Below, piece after piece: positions 25,779 to 38,552 of a DNA stretch of 64,000 nucleotides (positions within the stretch are counted from its first letter, which is position 1; each line of letters opens with the position of its first letter). Under the pieces are notes generated by a model, which saw nothing but the letters and a program-made list of their open reading frames with translations, searched no databases and was not told where the DNA came from. The translations under genes and the position numbers were made by a program. The DNA is from Coffea arabica. Lineage: Eukaryota > Streptophyta > Magnoliopsida > Gentianales > Rubiaceae. The stretch spans positions 10,913,557 to 10,977,556 of the forward strand of contig NC_092320.1 in NCBI RefSeq assembly GCF_036785885.1. Direction: 5' to 3'.

Positions 25779-28000
25779 AGAATAACTTCGATATGGTAAA
25801 AATAATTTGAAACAACTCTAATTATATTCTGGTCTTTACGTACTTGCTTGGCTCTTTTACTCTTTTAAGAATGGTTAAACTTTGACATCACGTGACTTTT
25901 AATCAACAATTTCGGATTAGAGAAGAAACGGAGGATCAATTAAATTCAGAGAAAGAAATATATAGGTTTATAATTCTTACTGTCCTTAGTGTCAGATCAG
26001 AGAAACACACGCTCAATTTTGGGTTCAACCGTTCCAGTTGAAACCGTCAAAAATAGAGGTTGAAGCCTGGGAAGGATAATCATAGATTAGTAGCATTTAA
26101 TTGACCTTAATTAAGTACAAGGTTTCGGCTTTAAATCGTATAGAAAAAATGCACTGCACCTGGACCCGAAAGGCACCGAAGAGCGTGTGTATTTTGGAAC
26201 GAGTTTCAGAGGCTACTTGCTCTAGAAAGAGCATTAAGTTGACCGAGTTCGAGCAAACTCGCTGCCGCCATTTTTTTGCAATAGTACCGAAAAGTCCAAG
26301 AATTGGGCGATTTAGTCAAACTGAACAAATTTTATCAGAAACCGTTTATTTTTGTTAGATCTCTGACTTGTATTAATCCTTTGTTTTTTTTTCTGACTTG
26401 GTTCTAATTTCTGGAATTCCAAACCTCTCATCATGTTGATTTGATGCCAAGACTTCCTCTCCATGCTAAGACTTTTTGGGATCGCGCAATCTTTTTTGTC
26501 AAACTATTTCAAAAGGAAAGTGATATTTCAACAATAACGCTTAAATTTTTGTCAAACTATTTGTTTTACATTTTGTTATTTTATAGATAAGTGTAAGGTA
26601 TCGATTTGATGTACGTAGAATAAAAATGTGATTGAAAAATGTGTTTACGAAAAACGTAAATTTTTTTTTTTTAAAAAAAAAGACAATTCAAGCAACACCG
26701 TGAAAATTATAAAAAAGGCATAATAAATTGTGTCTTTTAAAACTAGACGTTCTATTCATGGAGAATATTCTAAATTCCATATTCTAATTTTTGGGGAAAT
26801 GAAATATTCCAAAGTCATGTAGTTGGTATGACACAGGAGAAAATATACCACTTCAGGGAGCCCAATAACGAGGTCGGTACAATCTGCACTCTTGACCACA
26901 AAAAAAGTATGGTTGTCGCAATATAAATAGTTTTTTTGTCAAAGGGACAATCTTTTGAAGCTTCATTTTTGTTGTTATTAAACTTTCAAGTTCTCAACAT
27001 AGTTATTTTCTCTAAACAAACTTAAGAATCTATTTAGGGGCTCTATTTAAAGACCAAATGATGATTAAAGGTGCGTTAGTATCAAGAATGTTTCACCTAA
27101 GATAATCAATTAATGTAGCAACATTAGTAGGACCCCAAAAAAAAAAAAAAAAATGGACGCCTCTTTCTTCATTCTCTTCCCCTCTTTACCCCCCTTGTTT
27201 CTATCACTGACATTTCTTATCAGTGAGCCAATCAGTACAGTGGTTTCAACCAACGGTGTTGGGTGGGCGAACAGGGCATTGCCTTTTCCATTGAACAGAG
27301 GGATTGATGACAGTTTTGTTTTGATCAACAGCATATGCCTATGATGTATGATGATGATGGCCTAACCAAAAACAACAAACCAAATGATGGTGGCATTTGA
27401 TAGCGACCTGGCCCGACCTTCATCTAAATAATTGACTCACTTTCTTGTGGAATCTTAAAGGCACAATACCTCCATTTAGATTGTGATGATGTAATTCCTT
27501 GGTTTTAAACTTTCAATTAAGAAAATTCCCATTTCCAAAGTATTTGGAGAGAAGTGTGGAGTTAGTGCCCAGCTACAAACTTGTGTTGTGCGGTTTGGAG
27601 AAAAAGGGTTACAAGTAACTTCAAGAAAACGAGCTACTATTACATTTGATTGGCATTTCGCATTAAATCAATGTGTATTATTTTTCTTGAATTTACACCT
27701 ATTTAGTATTTTCCGTGCGTAAGAAAAATTAATTCTATCATAAAATCTAAGATAAAAGGGGTGCAGAATCAACCCACACCTGACTAATATCCCTATCCAA
27801 AAGTATAATCCATTGGATATAGGTGTAAATTTATCATTCAACGAGATGAAATTAGCCATTTGGGCTTTTCAAACGAGCAAAATTCAATTGGGGGTCTGGA
27901 GCGAAACATGAGCCCACTAACCCAAATCCGAAACATATCAAAGGCTGGGCGGTGGGCCATGTCAACTAGGCTGAGCTCCAAAGTTTAAAGTTAATGAACC

Positions 28001-29025
28001 TGAGTTTTTGAGAAGTTTGTTTAAAATTTTACTGTAGTGCACTGTAAAAGTTTTTGAAAAATTTTTTTAAAATGAAAAACTTTTTTTTTTCTTTCTTTCC
28101 TCTTCTTCTTCTTTTTCTTTTTCCCTCCCCCTGCCCTTTCCCTCCCCCGTTAACCTCTGCCTCCGACGAACCAGCAACCATGATCCTACCATTTTTTTTC
28201 TTTCTTTTTCTCTTTTTTTTTTTCTTTTTTTTCTTTCCTTTTTCTTTTCTTTCCTCTTCTTTTTCTTTTCTTTCTTCTTCCTCCCCCCTGGCCCTTCCTT
28301 CCCCCGTTACCTCTGCCTCCGACGAACCAGTAGCCTTGTTCAAAAATTCTTTTTTCTTTTTCTCTTCCCTTCTTCTCCCTCTCTGCTCCTTTCTCCCTCT
28401 CTACTCCCCTTCACCTTCCCCCTTTCCCTCTCAAAGTTAGAGAACCTGCAATCATGGCGTGCACAAATTTTTTTTTTTTTTTTGCTTTTTCTTTCCCCAT
28501 CTTCTCCATCTCCCTCTCTCCCCCTTCTCCATCTCTTTTTTTGTGCAATGAGTTATTAGATTGGGTTCAGGGTTGTCGGCGAAAGTTAGTTACCGCGGGT
28601 TGCGTCTGCAATCGTGGCTGTTGTGGGTTGCGAGGGAGAGAGAATGGAGGAAGCGGCGGGTGGCACGCGGCGAGGGTTGGCGGTGACTATTCAACGTTGG
28701 TGGGGAGGGTGGCCAGGGAGGGGAGGAGTGGGGAGGGAAGGAGAGGAAGAGGGGGAGGGGGAGAGGGAGAGGGAGAAAGGAAGGAAAAAAAAAAAAAAGG
28801 AATGCCGGCACTGGAATAAGTGGCGGAGGTGGTGGCCGGCGATGATGGTGTGGTGGATTGGGGTGGGAGAGAAAGAAAAAGAAAAGAGAAAGTTTTTTGT
28901 GTATTAGATATTTTGAAGTGTGTAGGTTAAAAATTTTGATAAATTTTTTTGGCTTCCTATAGCAAAAGTTGTTAAAAAATTAGTAGCTAAAAAATTTGGT
29001 AAAAAACTAGACTTCCAAACAGGCC
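28001..29025. mobile_element. Polypyrimidine/polypurine element, copy A
   Basis: About 1,025 bp. The left end has TGAGTTTTTGAGAAG and the TACTGTAGTGCACTGT motif; the right end is TTCCAAACAGGCC. The left third of the plus strand is almost pure C/T (about 28080-28545), and the right third is almost pure G/A (about 28620-28890), with a GC-rich middle. A sub-repeat carrying CCTCTGCCTCCGACGAACCA occurs twice (about 28153 and 28311). The edges resemble the short inverted termini of MITEs (CTGTTTGG type), but no target duplication is clear. Long apparent reading frames here come from the base composition and are not genes. Confidence 0.6.
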
Positions 29026-29037
29026 TTTTTTTATGAC

Positions 29038-29984
29038 CCCGTTTAGAATCTGAGTTTTTTGAAAATTTGTCTAAAACTTTACTGTGGTGCACTGTAGAAG
29101 TTTTTGGAAATATTTTTTAAGATGAAAAACTTTTTTTTTAACTTTTCTTTCTTTTTCTCTTACTTTTTCTTTTTCTTTCCTTCATTTTTCTTTTCTTTCC
29201 TCATTTTTTCTTCTTCTTCTACTCCCTTCCTCTGCCTTCCCAGCAGCCATGGCCCTATCATTTTTTTCTTTTATTTCTTTTTCTTTTTCTCTTTCTCTTT
29301 CTTTCTTTTTCTTTTTCTTTTCTTTCCTCTCTTCTTCTTCTTCCTTCCCCCTCCCTCTTCCCTCGCGGTACCATACCTCTGCCTCGTTGAAGAACCAGCA
29401 GCCATGGTCCCAAATTTTTTATTTCTTTTTCTCTTCCCCTCTTCTCTCTCTTTGCTCCTCTCTTCCCCTCTACTCCCCTTTACCCTCCTCCTCTCCCTTC
29501 CGAAGCCAGAGAACCAACAGCCATGGTGTCTCGATTTTTTTTTTGTTTTTTCTCTCTCCCTTTTCTCCATCTCCATCTCCCTCTCCCCTCTCCTCCACTT
29601 TCCTATTCTCCTCCCCTTCCTCCTCCTCGTTGCCCAATCCAGTCGCATGACCAGATCGCAGCTAGGGAAGAGAGAGGTGGCCAGAGAGGCAAGGGAGAGA
29701 GGGGAGGGAGGGAGGGAGAGGGGGAGGGGAAGAGGGAGAGGGAGAAGGAGAAAGGAAGGAAAAAGGCGCTGGAAGTAGCGGCGGAGGTTGTAGCTGGCGA
29801 TGAAGGTGTGGTGGATCAGGGTGGAAGAGAAAGAAGAAGAAAAGAGGAAGTTTTTTGTGTATTAGATATTTTGAAGTGTGTAGGTTAAAAAATTTGATAA
29901 GTTCTTTTGGATTCCTGTAGTTAAATTTGTTAAAAAACTAGTAGTTAGAAAATTTGGCCAAAAAACTCCGTTCCAAACAGGTCC
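29038..29984. mobile_element. Polypyrimidine/polypurine element, copy B
   Basis: A second, diverged copy in the same orientation as copy A, only about 12 bp to its right. It begins CCGTTTAGAATCTGAG and ends CCAAACAGGTCC. Reversing the right end gives a match to the left end (GTTTGGAAC-GGAGTTTTTTGG against GTTTAGAATCTGAGTTTTTTG), an imperfect terminal inverted repeat. The same CT-rich left half, GA-rich right half and closing block (TTTTTTGTGTATTAGATATT) are present. No coding capacity beyond low-complexity frames. Confidence 0.65.
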
Positions 29985-32078
29985 TATATTCTTTCACAGT
30001 CTGTATCCAATAGAAAGCGTATCCTAATTTATAATAAATGACAATCACAAATTACAATCCTATGACCTTGAAATGCAATCGGAGCCATTTGATCATGCCC
30101 TTTAACCAACAAGGATGCACCACGGAAGCAAGTTGCCTTAACATTTTATACAGGTTGATATAAATTTAACATAACAGCTGATTAGAGGAGCTGCGAAATA
30201 TCAGTTTTATTTTTAGGAAAAAGAAAAAACTAAGGCATTCATGTATATTTGGAGTGGGCACATAAAGATGGCAATAGAGCGGGGAACTTGTTCCCTTATT
30301 ATAAACTCCCTAATCCCTGCCCCCACCACGGCCCGCTTCCCCCACGGGTGTCCACAAGGGTGCCTCTTCTTCCCTCCTCCCCCCCCCCACCCCACCCCAC
30401 TCCTCTTCTAAATCATTCCAAATTGCTGCACAAGATAAAAAGATTTCTTAATGTTCCATGTCTATGCTTCTTGAGGGATAAGATGTTTGTAGTTGAATAA
30501 GGGGCATTATGAAGCGATTATCAAAAAGAATCATCTTTGGTTACAGTTCTTGTTTGTATGTTGATGGCCGGATTATTAGAAATGGAGGAAACAACTGTGG
30601 AAAAACTCAAAACTTTCTCTAACAATTGTATAACTTAATCTAATCTATGGGAGAAAATCACTTAAGTAGCAAGTCACAAATAGTGATTAGTGGGACATTG
30701 ACTTCCCACCCACAACCAAAACTTAAAGTCTTGGTGGTGACCAATAGACCAAATGACTGTTGGCCTCTATAACTGTCATTTGAGCATTTTTGTGTGATTG
30801 AAACAAGTATTTATCTTTTCTATTTAGATTCAGAAGATGAAGCAAAAGCTTAAAGAAATAAATAGAGAGATTGAAGAAGAAATGCGTTAACGAGATTTAA
30901 GAGGAGGCTTTGAAGAACAGAGATTTAAGAGGAGGCTTTGAGGAACAAAGCATGCATATGGCTGTTGAATTTTCTTCACATAGCTATGGACAGATTAGTC
31001 CTGCAACCGACAAAAAAATTGTTATTAGGATAAATTAGTACTACTAATAGTTTAACCCAACATAAATCAGTAACACCACCCCCCTCCCTCCCACACACAG
31101 CCCCCATACCTCCCCTCGCGGGGCAGTGTCTCGTTGCCATCCTTCTCTATGGACAAAAACAATGGGGTTCAACCATATATGAAGAATAAAAAAAAAAAAA
31201 GTATCGATCCTCAGTCTTTGCCATAAGCATTTTTCCCCCCGAAAATTAATATCATCAAAGGAAGCCGTAATCACGTTGCTGCACCAATATCCAAACTTTA
31301 TCCTTTTCTTCCAAGAGAATAGAGAGTTTATATAGATCACATTTTCATTGTAATAAACCCCAAACTACTCATATATTCCAATCAATAAAAAGGAACTTCC
31401 AAAGTAAAATGACAACTAAACTCCGGACCTGCACAGAGAGAGAGAGAGAGATAGAACAAGTGTGGCAAACTGGCAATGATCCTGGCATCAACTCAATTAA
31501 CTAGTTTGAATGGTTGATTTGGAGGAATGAAACAGTTAAAACGGAGTATAGAAGTTCTGCAAACTGGCAACGAATCAGGCCTCTTGTTTGGGAATTTTAG
31601 TTGGGAAGAAAGAGGAGTGAACATTTAAAACACATTCCTCTCCAAACAGGGACTAGTGGGATGGAGGTACTGTGAGCTCAAAACTTGTAAACCTATTTCA
31701 AATCCATTTAAATCGGCCCATAGAAGTTCAAGCAACACTAGTATCAAAAATCTTCGAGGATAAATTGTTCAGATATATTTATATGACACCTCCAACATGT
31801 AAACAAATTAGGGATGTCAAAGCTTTCGTTACAAAATATGCATGCATGACAAGCCACAGTATACCCCAAATGGCCAAAAATAAGCAACCTGAGACTTGTC
31901 AGCAGCTGAAGCGAGATTCATTCCCTACTAACAACACAAAAATTGTTTTCATGAGCAAAATCATGACATCACATGTTACTGCTGAAAATGTACAGGGAAT
32001 ATGCCCAAGGATACAGAAAAGTTGGGAGCTGAAATTTGGAACTTCACCGCTAGGGTTTTGAACTAGGTTAAACCAGGA
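29985..32078. other. Gene-free stretch and 3' flank of the LRR gene
   Basis: No coding frame is supported. It includes a C-rich block at about 30300-30410, a 28-bp direct duplication (GAGATTTAAGAGGAGGCTTT at 30892 and 30920), a (GA)n run at about 31434-31450 and, at its right, the presumed 3' UTR of the minus-strand LRR gene. A 129-codon plus-strand frame at 31672-32061 has no recognisable motif and lies antisense to the 3' end of that gene. Confidence 0.5.
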
Positions 32079-35000
32079 TCACAATGAAGGAGAAACAGAT
32101 GAATAATGCAGTGGTCCTCGCAGTAGATCAGGCACCTCAAGATGTTCCAGTAGGGGCTTCATCTTCAATCCAATTATTCGTACTTCTGGATTAGAGTGGC
32201 CCAACAAAAATACATCTGTAACCTGTGAAAGTACCATATGACATGAGCAATATGTTAATGCATGCCTACAAGGGACAATTCAGCCAGGCATTTAAAGAGA
32301 ACAGAAGTGTATATATATCGTGTCAGACAAAGGGACACTGGGGGAGGGTGGCAGAGACACTACATGGATGATATTATTTCAAAAATGGAAAGACTGGAGT
32401 ATGTATTTGTGACCCAAAAAGATTTATTCTCTGGTGAAAAGCAATTTGTAAAGGATAAGACCCAGGTATCGAGAATACTTCACTCACATTACATACATCT
32501 ATAAGATGAAAGAGAGAGTTCATACTCCCTAAAGGTTCCAAGATCAATTTAATCTTTTGTGAAGCATTAAAAAGGCACCCCCCCCCCTCCACTGGTTTCC
32601 AGAAGCAAAACTCATTGCTTAGAAACAGGAAAATATTGCCAGAGAAAAGGGCTTGAACTTGACACAAATACACACCATCAAAGTATTATGGCGCTCATGG
32701 CAACAATATCTAAGAACCACTATTAGCTGATATCTCATATCCCCATATCTTTGGATGTCAAACCTATACATAGATTTCATTCGTTTATAAATTCAAAACA
32801 GCATCCACTGGATCAGTTTTCTCCTCGAACTTTTGTTTATGCAAACTAAGCACAAGTAACCAAACTTTCTTTTACAGATACAACACCAGCCCAGCATACA
32901 GGTAAATTCTTTTTGAAGTTATGAGAAGATCTACATGTTAGAAGTTTCCAGTCTCTTTATCCTATGTTTTCGGAAAACCAGATTGAGGTCAGGGAGAAAA
33001 TTTGCAAGCAGCACATAAAGTTTGAAACTTGTCCAAGAAATTCAAAAGAACATATTCAGAATCAAAGGATAGACAGTGCTTATGATATTTGTTCCCTTCT
33101 GTCACAGAATGCCTGTCAATTGGCTGGGCTGTCCCTTTACAACTTATAAAGTTCATTAGATCACAAAAAGGGCCACCGGCTAGTCTTGAAAAGACAAATT
33201 CTGACTTCTAATACGAGATCCAATAGTTTGTAAAATTAAGTCTGGTTTAAAAAATCATATCATACCTGAGTACAACCAAATAGTTTCAAAACTTTCAGAG
33301 ACAAGCAGCCATCTACAATCAATCCAAGGGCTTCATTAGTCAAATTGCGACACCAGGACAAATCCAAATATTGCAGGTTTCTAGAGAGTCTGGCAAGTGA
33401 TATAGCGGTATTCTGAGCGACCTGGAAATTTTGTCAGAAAGGCCTAGTCAAGCCCAACAATGGAATGCCATGTATAAAGTAACCTAGGATAAAAGACCCA
33501 CGTGTTTGATCAGTTAATGAAATATCAAATACGCGAAAAATCCAAATTACCTCCCAGCTGCGAGAAGCAAAATCTCAGGATATTGTTATCAAGCAAATTT
33601 GGTATGAAATGCAAAGATGAGCAACAGGAGAGGGAGGGAAGAGAAGGAGCAAAAAAGGTATTGATAGTTTAGTACCTGTTTAACATTACTTAGTGAAAGT
33701 TCTCTCAAAGTATCTCCACAGGTCTCAAGATAAGCAGCAACAGCTTCATCGCTGCCACAAAATCGTAGGAAAGTTATGCTGTTGGATGTCAACTACTATT
33801 CTGAATATGGGATACAGGATTACTTGTCAATGAGAACACAGAGATAATCTCTAACTGCACTATAAAGCTCCTATAAAAGTGCTAGAGGCTTGTTCTAAAG
33901 GTCCGTCAGAGTCTATGGGTTTTGCAAAGAAGAGGCATTGACTTCTTAACTTGCTGCTGTAAAAGGCAAGCTAGATGTAATGGAAACAGAAGAGCTTGGA
34001 GGTGTGCCCTCACAATTGGGTATTATGGAATAAAATCAACTGTATGCCTTTTGAGGACATATAGAAAGCTTTGTAACAGTATCAAACAGTATCTTTTGGT
34101 TCACATGGTTTTTAGGGCTAAGCATACTTTCCTAATTCTTATGAATATCGATTCTGAATGGAATTCCCTTGAGGGATCTTTATATCTTTGTATACTTCAT
34201 ATATAGGTGGTACACTCTTGTACTACTTTCTCAAATAATGCATTTATTTTAAAAGGCCAATATTTAAAAAACCTGAATGTGTTGCGGCAGAGTTTCAAAG
34301 CTTGAATTGCTTGACAACCATTTGCAAGGTACCCTATTGCAGTATCTGTTAAGTTGCACAAGTTAGAGAGATCAATTGCACATAATTCTGAGCAATATTC
34401 TACAATAACTCTAACAGAAGAATCCGTCAATTTCCTGCACCAAAGGAAATACAAACAGGATTAATGAACTAAGTAGAGATTCCTTCATAATTCAAATCTG
34501 AAAAGGCAATCTATTCAGAATAACCCACATGCAATCTGCCAAAACAAGCTCCTTTATCTTGTGACCTCGTTCGCTTACAAATCTACTGACAAAATCATCA
34601 GAAACAGTCTCCATGCCAGCCAATGACAAGACTTCCAATTGTTCAAACTCTAACAAAGCTGACAATATATGCTTGGCTTCTAGCCCTTGGCAGTCATCTA
34701 GATATAGTTCCCTCAGAACTGATCCCAGTGAAGCTGCCAAACTGGCAATGCCATCAGAAGTAAGAAGGGAACATTGGCTGAGATTTATAGATCTTAGTGA
34801 AGGTGCAGCAGAAACCAGTGCACTTAGACCTACATCAGAAAGACGATATGCAGCCCGTAATGACGCAGCAGTTAAAGCAGGCAGGCAATTTGAAGCACGA
34901 GCTAATGTACCAAAAAGAACATAATCTGCCAAACATCTTCCACACTGATCAAGCTGTAGGACCTGATTCCCAAACAAATATAGTCTTCAGATATTTCAAG

Positions 35001-37082
35001 ATCAATTAAAAAAAAGAAACAAGAAATCTACATGTAATCTAGATGCCTATAGAATTCTTCCTGTAGCTCATGAAAAGAAATTTCAGCACAAAGAAACAAG
35101 TTGAACTATTTACATGCAAAACCACCAAGCAAAAACCAATATCCAAAAGAATGCACATAGCACTTGATTATTTTAGTTGATGTAATTGAGGCTGAATAAG
35201 CATAGCCCAAAGCAAAAAACAATGGGATTTGTAGCCCGTGTCTCAAATATAGTTGGAGCATAAAAATTTAATTAGGCCAGATCATGCTGCAAAGGAAAAA
35301 AACTTAGGAAAATGCATTGTCCATCTCAAAGTGATAAAAGACTTAAATTGCAACAAAATGACACTATATCAAAATGCCAACTACAGTCAATTCCCATACC
35401 GTCAAATTGCTAGTATCACATGCTTCAAAAGTTCTAGTGAATATTTCCTCAGATAACCAGGAACAGTCCCTTAGATGAATCTCAGTGGGAGAACCCTGTA
35501 CAAGCAGGCCAAAGAAATGATCACCCATTCTCCGAGAATCACAAAGCAATTGAGATAGCCTGCGCCTCAAAACATCAGGAATGCAATCAAGCGAAGTGAT
35601 TGCATCGGCATTTTTCACAAGAATTGTCAGGCACAGGTCCTGCAACGAGGGAACCAACTGCTTTTGAAGGTTACACTGTCGATCCTTTTTGGGTTTCCAT
35701 GTAACTGATGCAACCCCCCTTTTGTCTGACAAGGAATTATGCCGCTGAACATTTGCATTCATCTGACGATCCCTAATAATCTTCATTGCAGTTGAAAATG
35801 GACCAGGCCAATCTTCTGTTTCAGCGTTAATGTCAGATGGCGGAATTTCCCCTCCAGAGGTATCAGCAGCATTGTCCTCCTCCTCTTGAGACGAGAAATG
35901 AGCAAAACGAGATGCATTTCGCCTGGCTATTTCACGAAATCGAACCTTGTGAACCCTTCTGTCAGCAGTCACACTCATGTCGGTCTGCTCTGCATTTTGG
36001 GATGACATACTATCGGCCAATAAAGAAGAACTTGAAACAGTGTCGTCATTTTCTTTTTCTAACTTATTTTCGGACTTGCGTCCTACTGAGCAAGAGGATT
36101 TTGATAAGGAACTACTTTCGACTAATTTTTCTTTCCCCTTATCCTTTCTCCTAGTACTCCTGGCCTCAACCTTCTTTTCAGTCTTAACCATGTTTCCACC
36201 AGCTTCTTTCACCTCAGATTTCAATTTCAACAAATCAATGCCACTCATGAAGGAAGCCTTCTCAAGTACTTTACTTTTGCTCTTCTCTTCTCCAGTAAAT
36301 TTCTTCACATTATTGATACTATGATATCCATCCCCTTCAGCAATTACCTTGGACTCATACATCACACCACCATTTCCTCTGCAGCCACTTGACATACACT
36401 CACTATCATTACCAGTATAAAACTTATCACCGTCATTACTCTCAACTCCTTCAGAACTATCACCACTCCTTTTTTTCCCTCCACTCTTCACGATTCTCCT
36501 CCCAGACCGTAGATTCAAAACCTTGTTCTCATTCTGATCCTGCCCTACAAGCATTAGATCCGATAATTCCACATCAATGCCAAATTTTCTCCTCCTCCTC
36601 CCCTGTTTCACGCTTTCAACTGCGTCACTACTTTGGCCTGAATTTCCCAAATCAACAAGAGAGTCAGATTTATTTGGTTCCTCTAACATTACGTCCCCAA
36701 CCCCAATTCCAACATCATCCTTCTTCTCAGTAGATGCAGTAGCCAAATTAAGGCCATCACCCAAACTCCCATCATTTCCAGCATCCAATCTCTTCCTTTT
36801 TCGACTAAAAGTTTTAACAGTTTCTAAACCTTCAGTTAAGTCCAACTTGGAAGCCAATCGAGCACTCCGCCTGTGGACACTTCCAGCCGCCAACCCTTCC
36901 TTACCATCCTGACAAGGAGCCTTAGGGCTCAAACTCAAAGGACTAGTCGTTGACTGATGGTTCAAGCCTTCTAGGGTTTTCGCCGGAGTCTCCGGCTCAA
37001 ACACCCCAATATCCACAGCTTTCGCCGGAGTTTTCAATATCATTCCCGGGGGAGCAACTTCACGAGACCTCAACACCGTCAT
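32079..37082 (-). CDS. rhp7/Rad7-like leucine-rich-repeat protein, 6 coding exons
   Basis: Predicted 884-residue protein. Coding exons in transcript order: 37082-35400, 34962-34529, 34434-34273, 33751-33676, 33421-33266, 32222-32079; all GT-AG and frame-consistent. The first exon (561 codons) encodes a low-complexity, charged region with nuclear-localisation-like basic clusters (SRKRKRL at 93-99, GRRRRK at 161-166) and repeated R-S-G-R motifs. The C-terminal third (about 480-840) is a series of cysteine-containing leucine-rich repeats, such as LRELYLDDC, LQYLDLSWCRNLT and LKVLKLFGCTQ. Plant proteins of this build (Arabidopsis At2g06040 type) are commonly annotated as DNA repair protein rhp7, after yeast Rad7, an LRR partner of Rad16 in global-genome excision repair. 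That function is inferred from the LRR similarity and is untested for the plant protein. An F-box was not recognised. Confidence 0.85.
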
Positions 37083-37087
37083 TTCAA

Positions 37088-37322
37088 CTGTCTATATTTG
37101 TTGCAATGATTTAAAAGGTAAAAAACGAATGTTAAAATCAGGGGGAAAAATCAATACAAAGCCTGACGAAATCGAGGCTAAAACGAGTACATAGGAGTGC
37201 GAATTTGTTCACAAGTCCATATACGGAAAATATATAAACAATAAGTACAAAGAACCTGAAATATGCATAGAATCGGAGCTGAAGGTAAGTATAGACAGAG
37301 AAATGAAAATGTAAAAACTTAC
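37088..37322 (-). promoter_or_regulatory. 5' UTR intron of the LRR gene
   Basis: A consensus GTAAGT donor at 37317-37322 (minus strand) follows a GC-rich leader exon starting near 37470, and a CAG acceptor at 37088-37090 stands five bases upstream of the start codon. The intron is 235 bp and contains no long reading frame. The promoter should lie around 37.47-37.7 kb, next to a MITE. Confidence 0.55.
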
Positions 37323-37730
37323 CGCCGGCTGCGGATTCGAGGAATGTCGCCGGGCGGCGGCGATATTGAAAAGTACCGATAAAATTGATTGCTAAAATTT
37401 GCTAGTGGAAACCAACCGTTGGAGATGGAGTAAGAGTGAGAGTGAAGACGGCGGGTTTTGGCTGTTGGGTTTCTCTCTGTCTTTTTTGAGGTTTTATTGG
37501 GGAGAGAAATTAGGAAAGCTTCTTTAACACGACTGCTGAGATCGCCACAGGTGGCCTATTTCCCGCCAAAACAATCTCCATTTCCTGGCCTGGTGTTATA
37601 TGTTGTCCCACTCTTACATTCGTCTTTCAAATAATCACACGTCTCATTTCCTTTGCTTGTTCTAGCAAGGTTTTTCCAGCTATATTTGACTAGAGCAAAT
37701 TGCGAGACTCGGTATTTTTTTTTTTGACAA

Positions 37731-37888
37731 TATGTTTGGTTAGCAAGATTTGCACCCAAAAAAAAAAATTTCAAATTTTATTCTACTAACGTCATAAACA
37801 TAATTTTTAATCACCTTTTTATTTGGCATACATTATATCACAAAAAGTGTTATAATAATTATTTCAAATAACTTTCTATCCAAACACA
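37731..37888 (-). mobile_element. MITE upstream of the LRR gene
   Basis: AT-rich element bounded by TATGTTTGG at the left and CTATCCAAACACA at the right. In reverse orientation it carries the same core as the elements at 13.6 and 38.4 kb (repeated GTGATATAATGTATG-type block, then AAAAGGTGATT). Ends are approximate. Confidence 0.5.
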
Positions 37889-38065
37889 CTTTTGGAAAAT
37901 TCCTCATAACGACTAATATCATTTGTGGAAAGTTCTGGGATAAATCATATATTTTTATTAAATTTTAGTCAAAATTACAAACATCTCTCCCACGTACAAT
38001 TCCCTCTAATTGAATGTATTCAAGTACTCCAATGCTATTACAAAAAATTAGAATAAATTACACAC

Positions 38066-38302
38066 CTCCATTTGGATTAATTGTTTTTGGGGTATTTTTG
38101 AAAAAATTTACTGTAATTGAGTATTTAGAATATATTTTGGAATATTTAAGAGTAGTAGAGTTTTTAAAATATATTTTGAAATATTTTTTAAATATAAAAA
38201 AAATTAAACTATTTTTAGAGTACCTTTTAAAATACTTTTTAAAAATTTTTATAGTATTTGAAAACTAATTTTTTAAAAATTGATAGATCCAAACAGATCC
38301 AC
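38066..38302. mobile_element. AT-rich MITE-like element
   Basis: The stretch starts CCTCCATTTGGATTAATTG and ends ATTGATAGATCCAAACAG, giving a loose terminal inverted repeat (TTTGGAT-AAT-G). The interior is very AT-rich, with repeated TTTTAAAATA blocks. No target duplication was established and the boundaries are approximate. Confidence 0.4.
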
Positions 38303-38331
38303 ACAAGTTTTTGAAATCACCACAAATAGTG

Positions 38332-38462
38332 GGTTTGGATAAAGTACTATTGAAATAATTGCTATAATATTTTTTGTAATGTAATGTATATGAGATAAAA
38401 CGATGATTGAAAATATAAAAAAAAATAGATTAAAAAATATGATTATAATTCTAACGAAAATA
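38332..38462 (+). mobile_element. MITE, relative of the 13.6-kb element
   Basis: It begins GGTTTGGATAAAGTACT and carries TTTTTTGTAATGTAATGTATATGAGATAAAACGATGATTG-type core sequence matching, in order, the element at 13606-13779. The right inverted repeat appears lost. No coding sequence. Confidence 0.5.
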
Positions 38463-38552
38463 TTATTCGGAGAAATTTGCTATACTTATTTCCCGGAACC
38501 CTCAACTCTGTGAAAACTGTCAATAAAGAAACAGCTTGCTAGGCATGGCGAG

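Larger units (their letters stand above)
24103..28000. other. Gene-free AT-rich stretch
   Basis: I find no supported gene on either strand; reading frames are short and without recognisable motifs. Contents: a tRNA-like stretch near 24570-24665 (possible old SINE), a (TA)n microsatellite at 25730-25774, several poly(T)/poly(A) runs, and AT-rich pieces near 25200-25310 and 26570-26640 that weakly recall the MITE family seen at 13.6 and 38.4 kb. Confidence 0.5.

Noticed and set aside
28029-29888. Several long reading frames (up to 224 codons) on both strands
   Set aside because: They are products of polypyrimidine/polypurine composition (runs of F, L, S, P or K, R, E, G) inside a repeat present in two copies.
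31672-32061. 129-codon plus-strand frame
   Set aside because: It overlaps the 3' UTR of the LRR gene in antisense, with no motif or splice support.
35837-36912. Plus-strand frames of 105-115 codons
   Set aside because: They lie fully antisense to the first exon of the LRR gene and have no independent motif.
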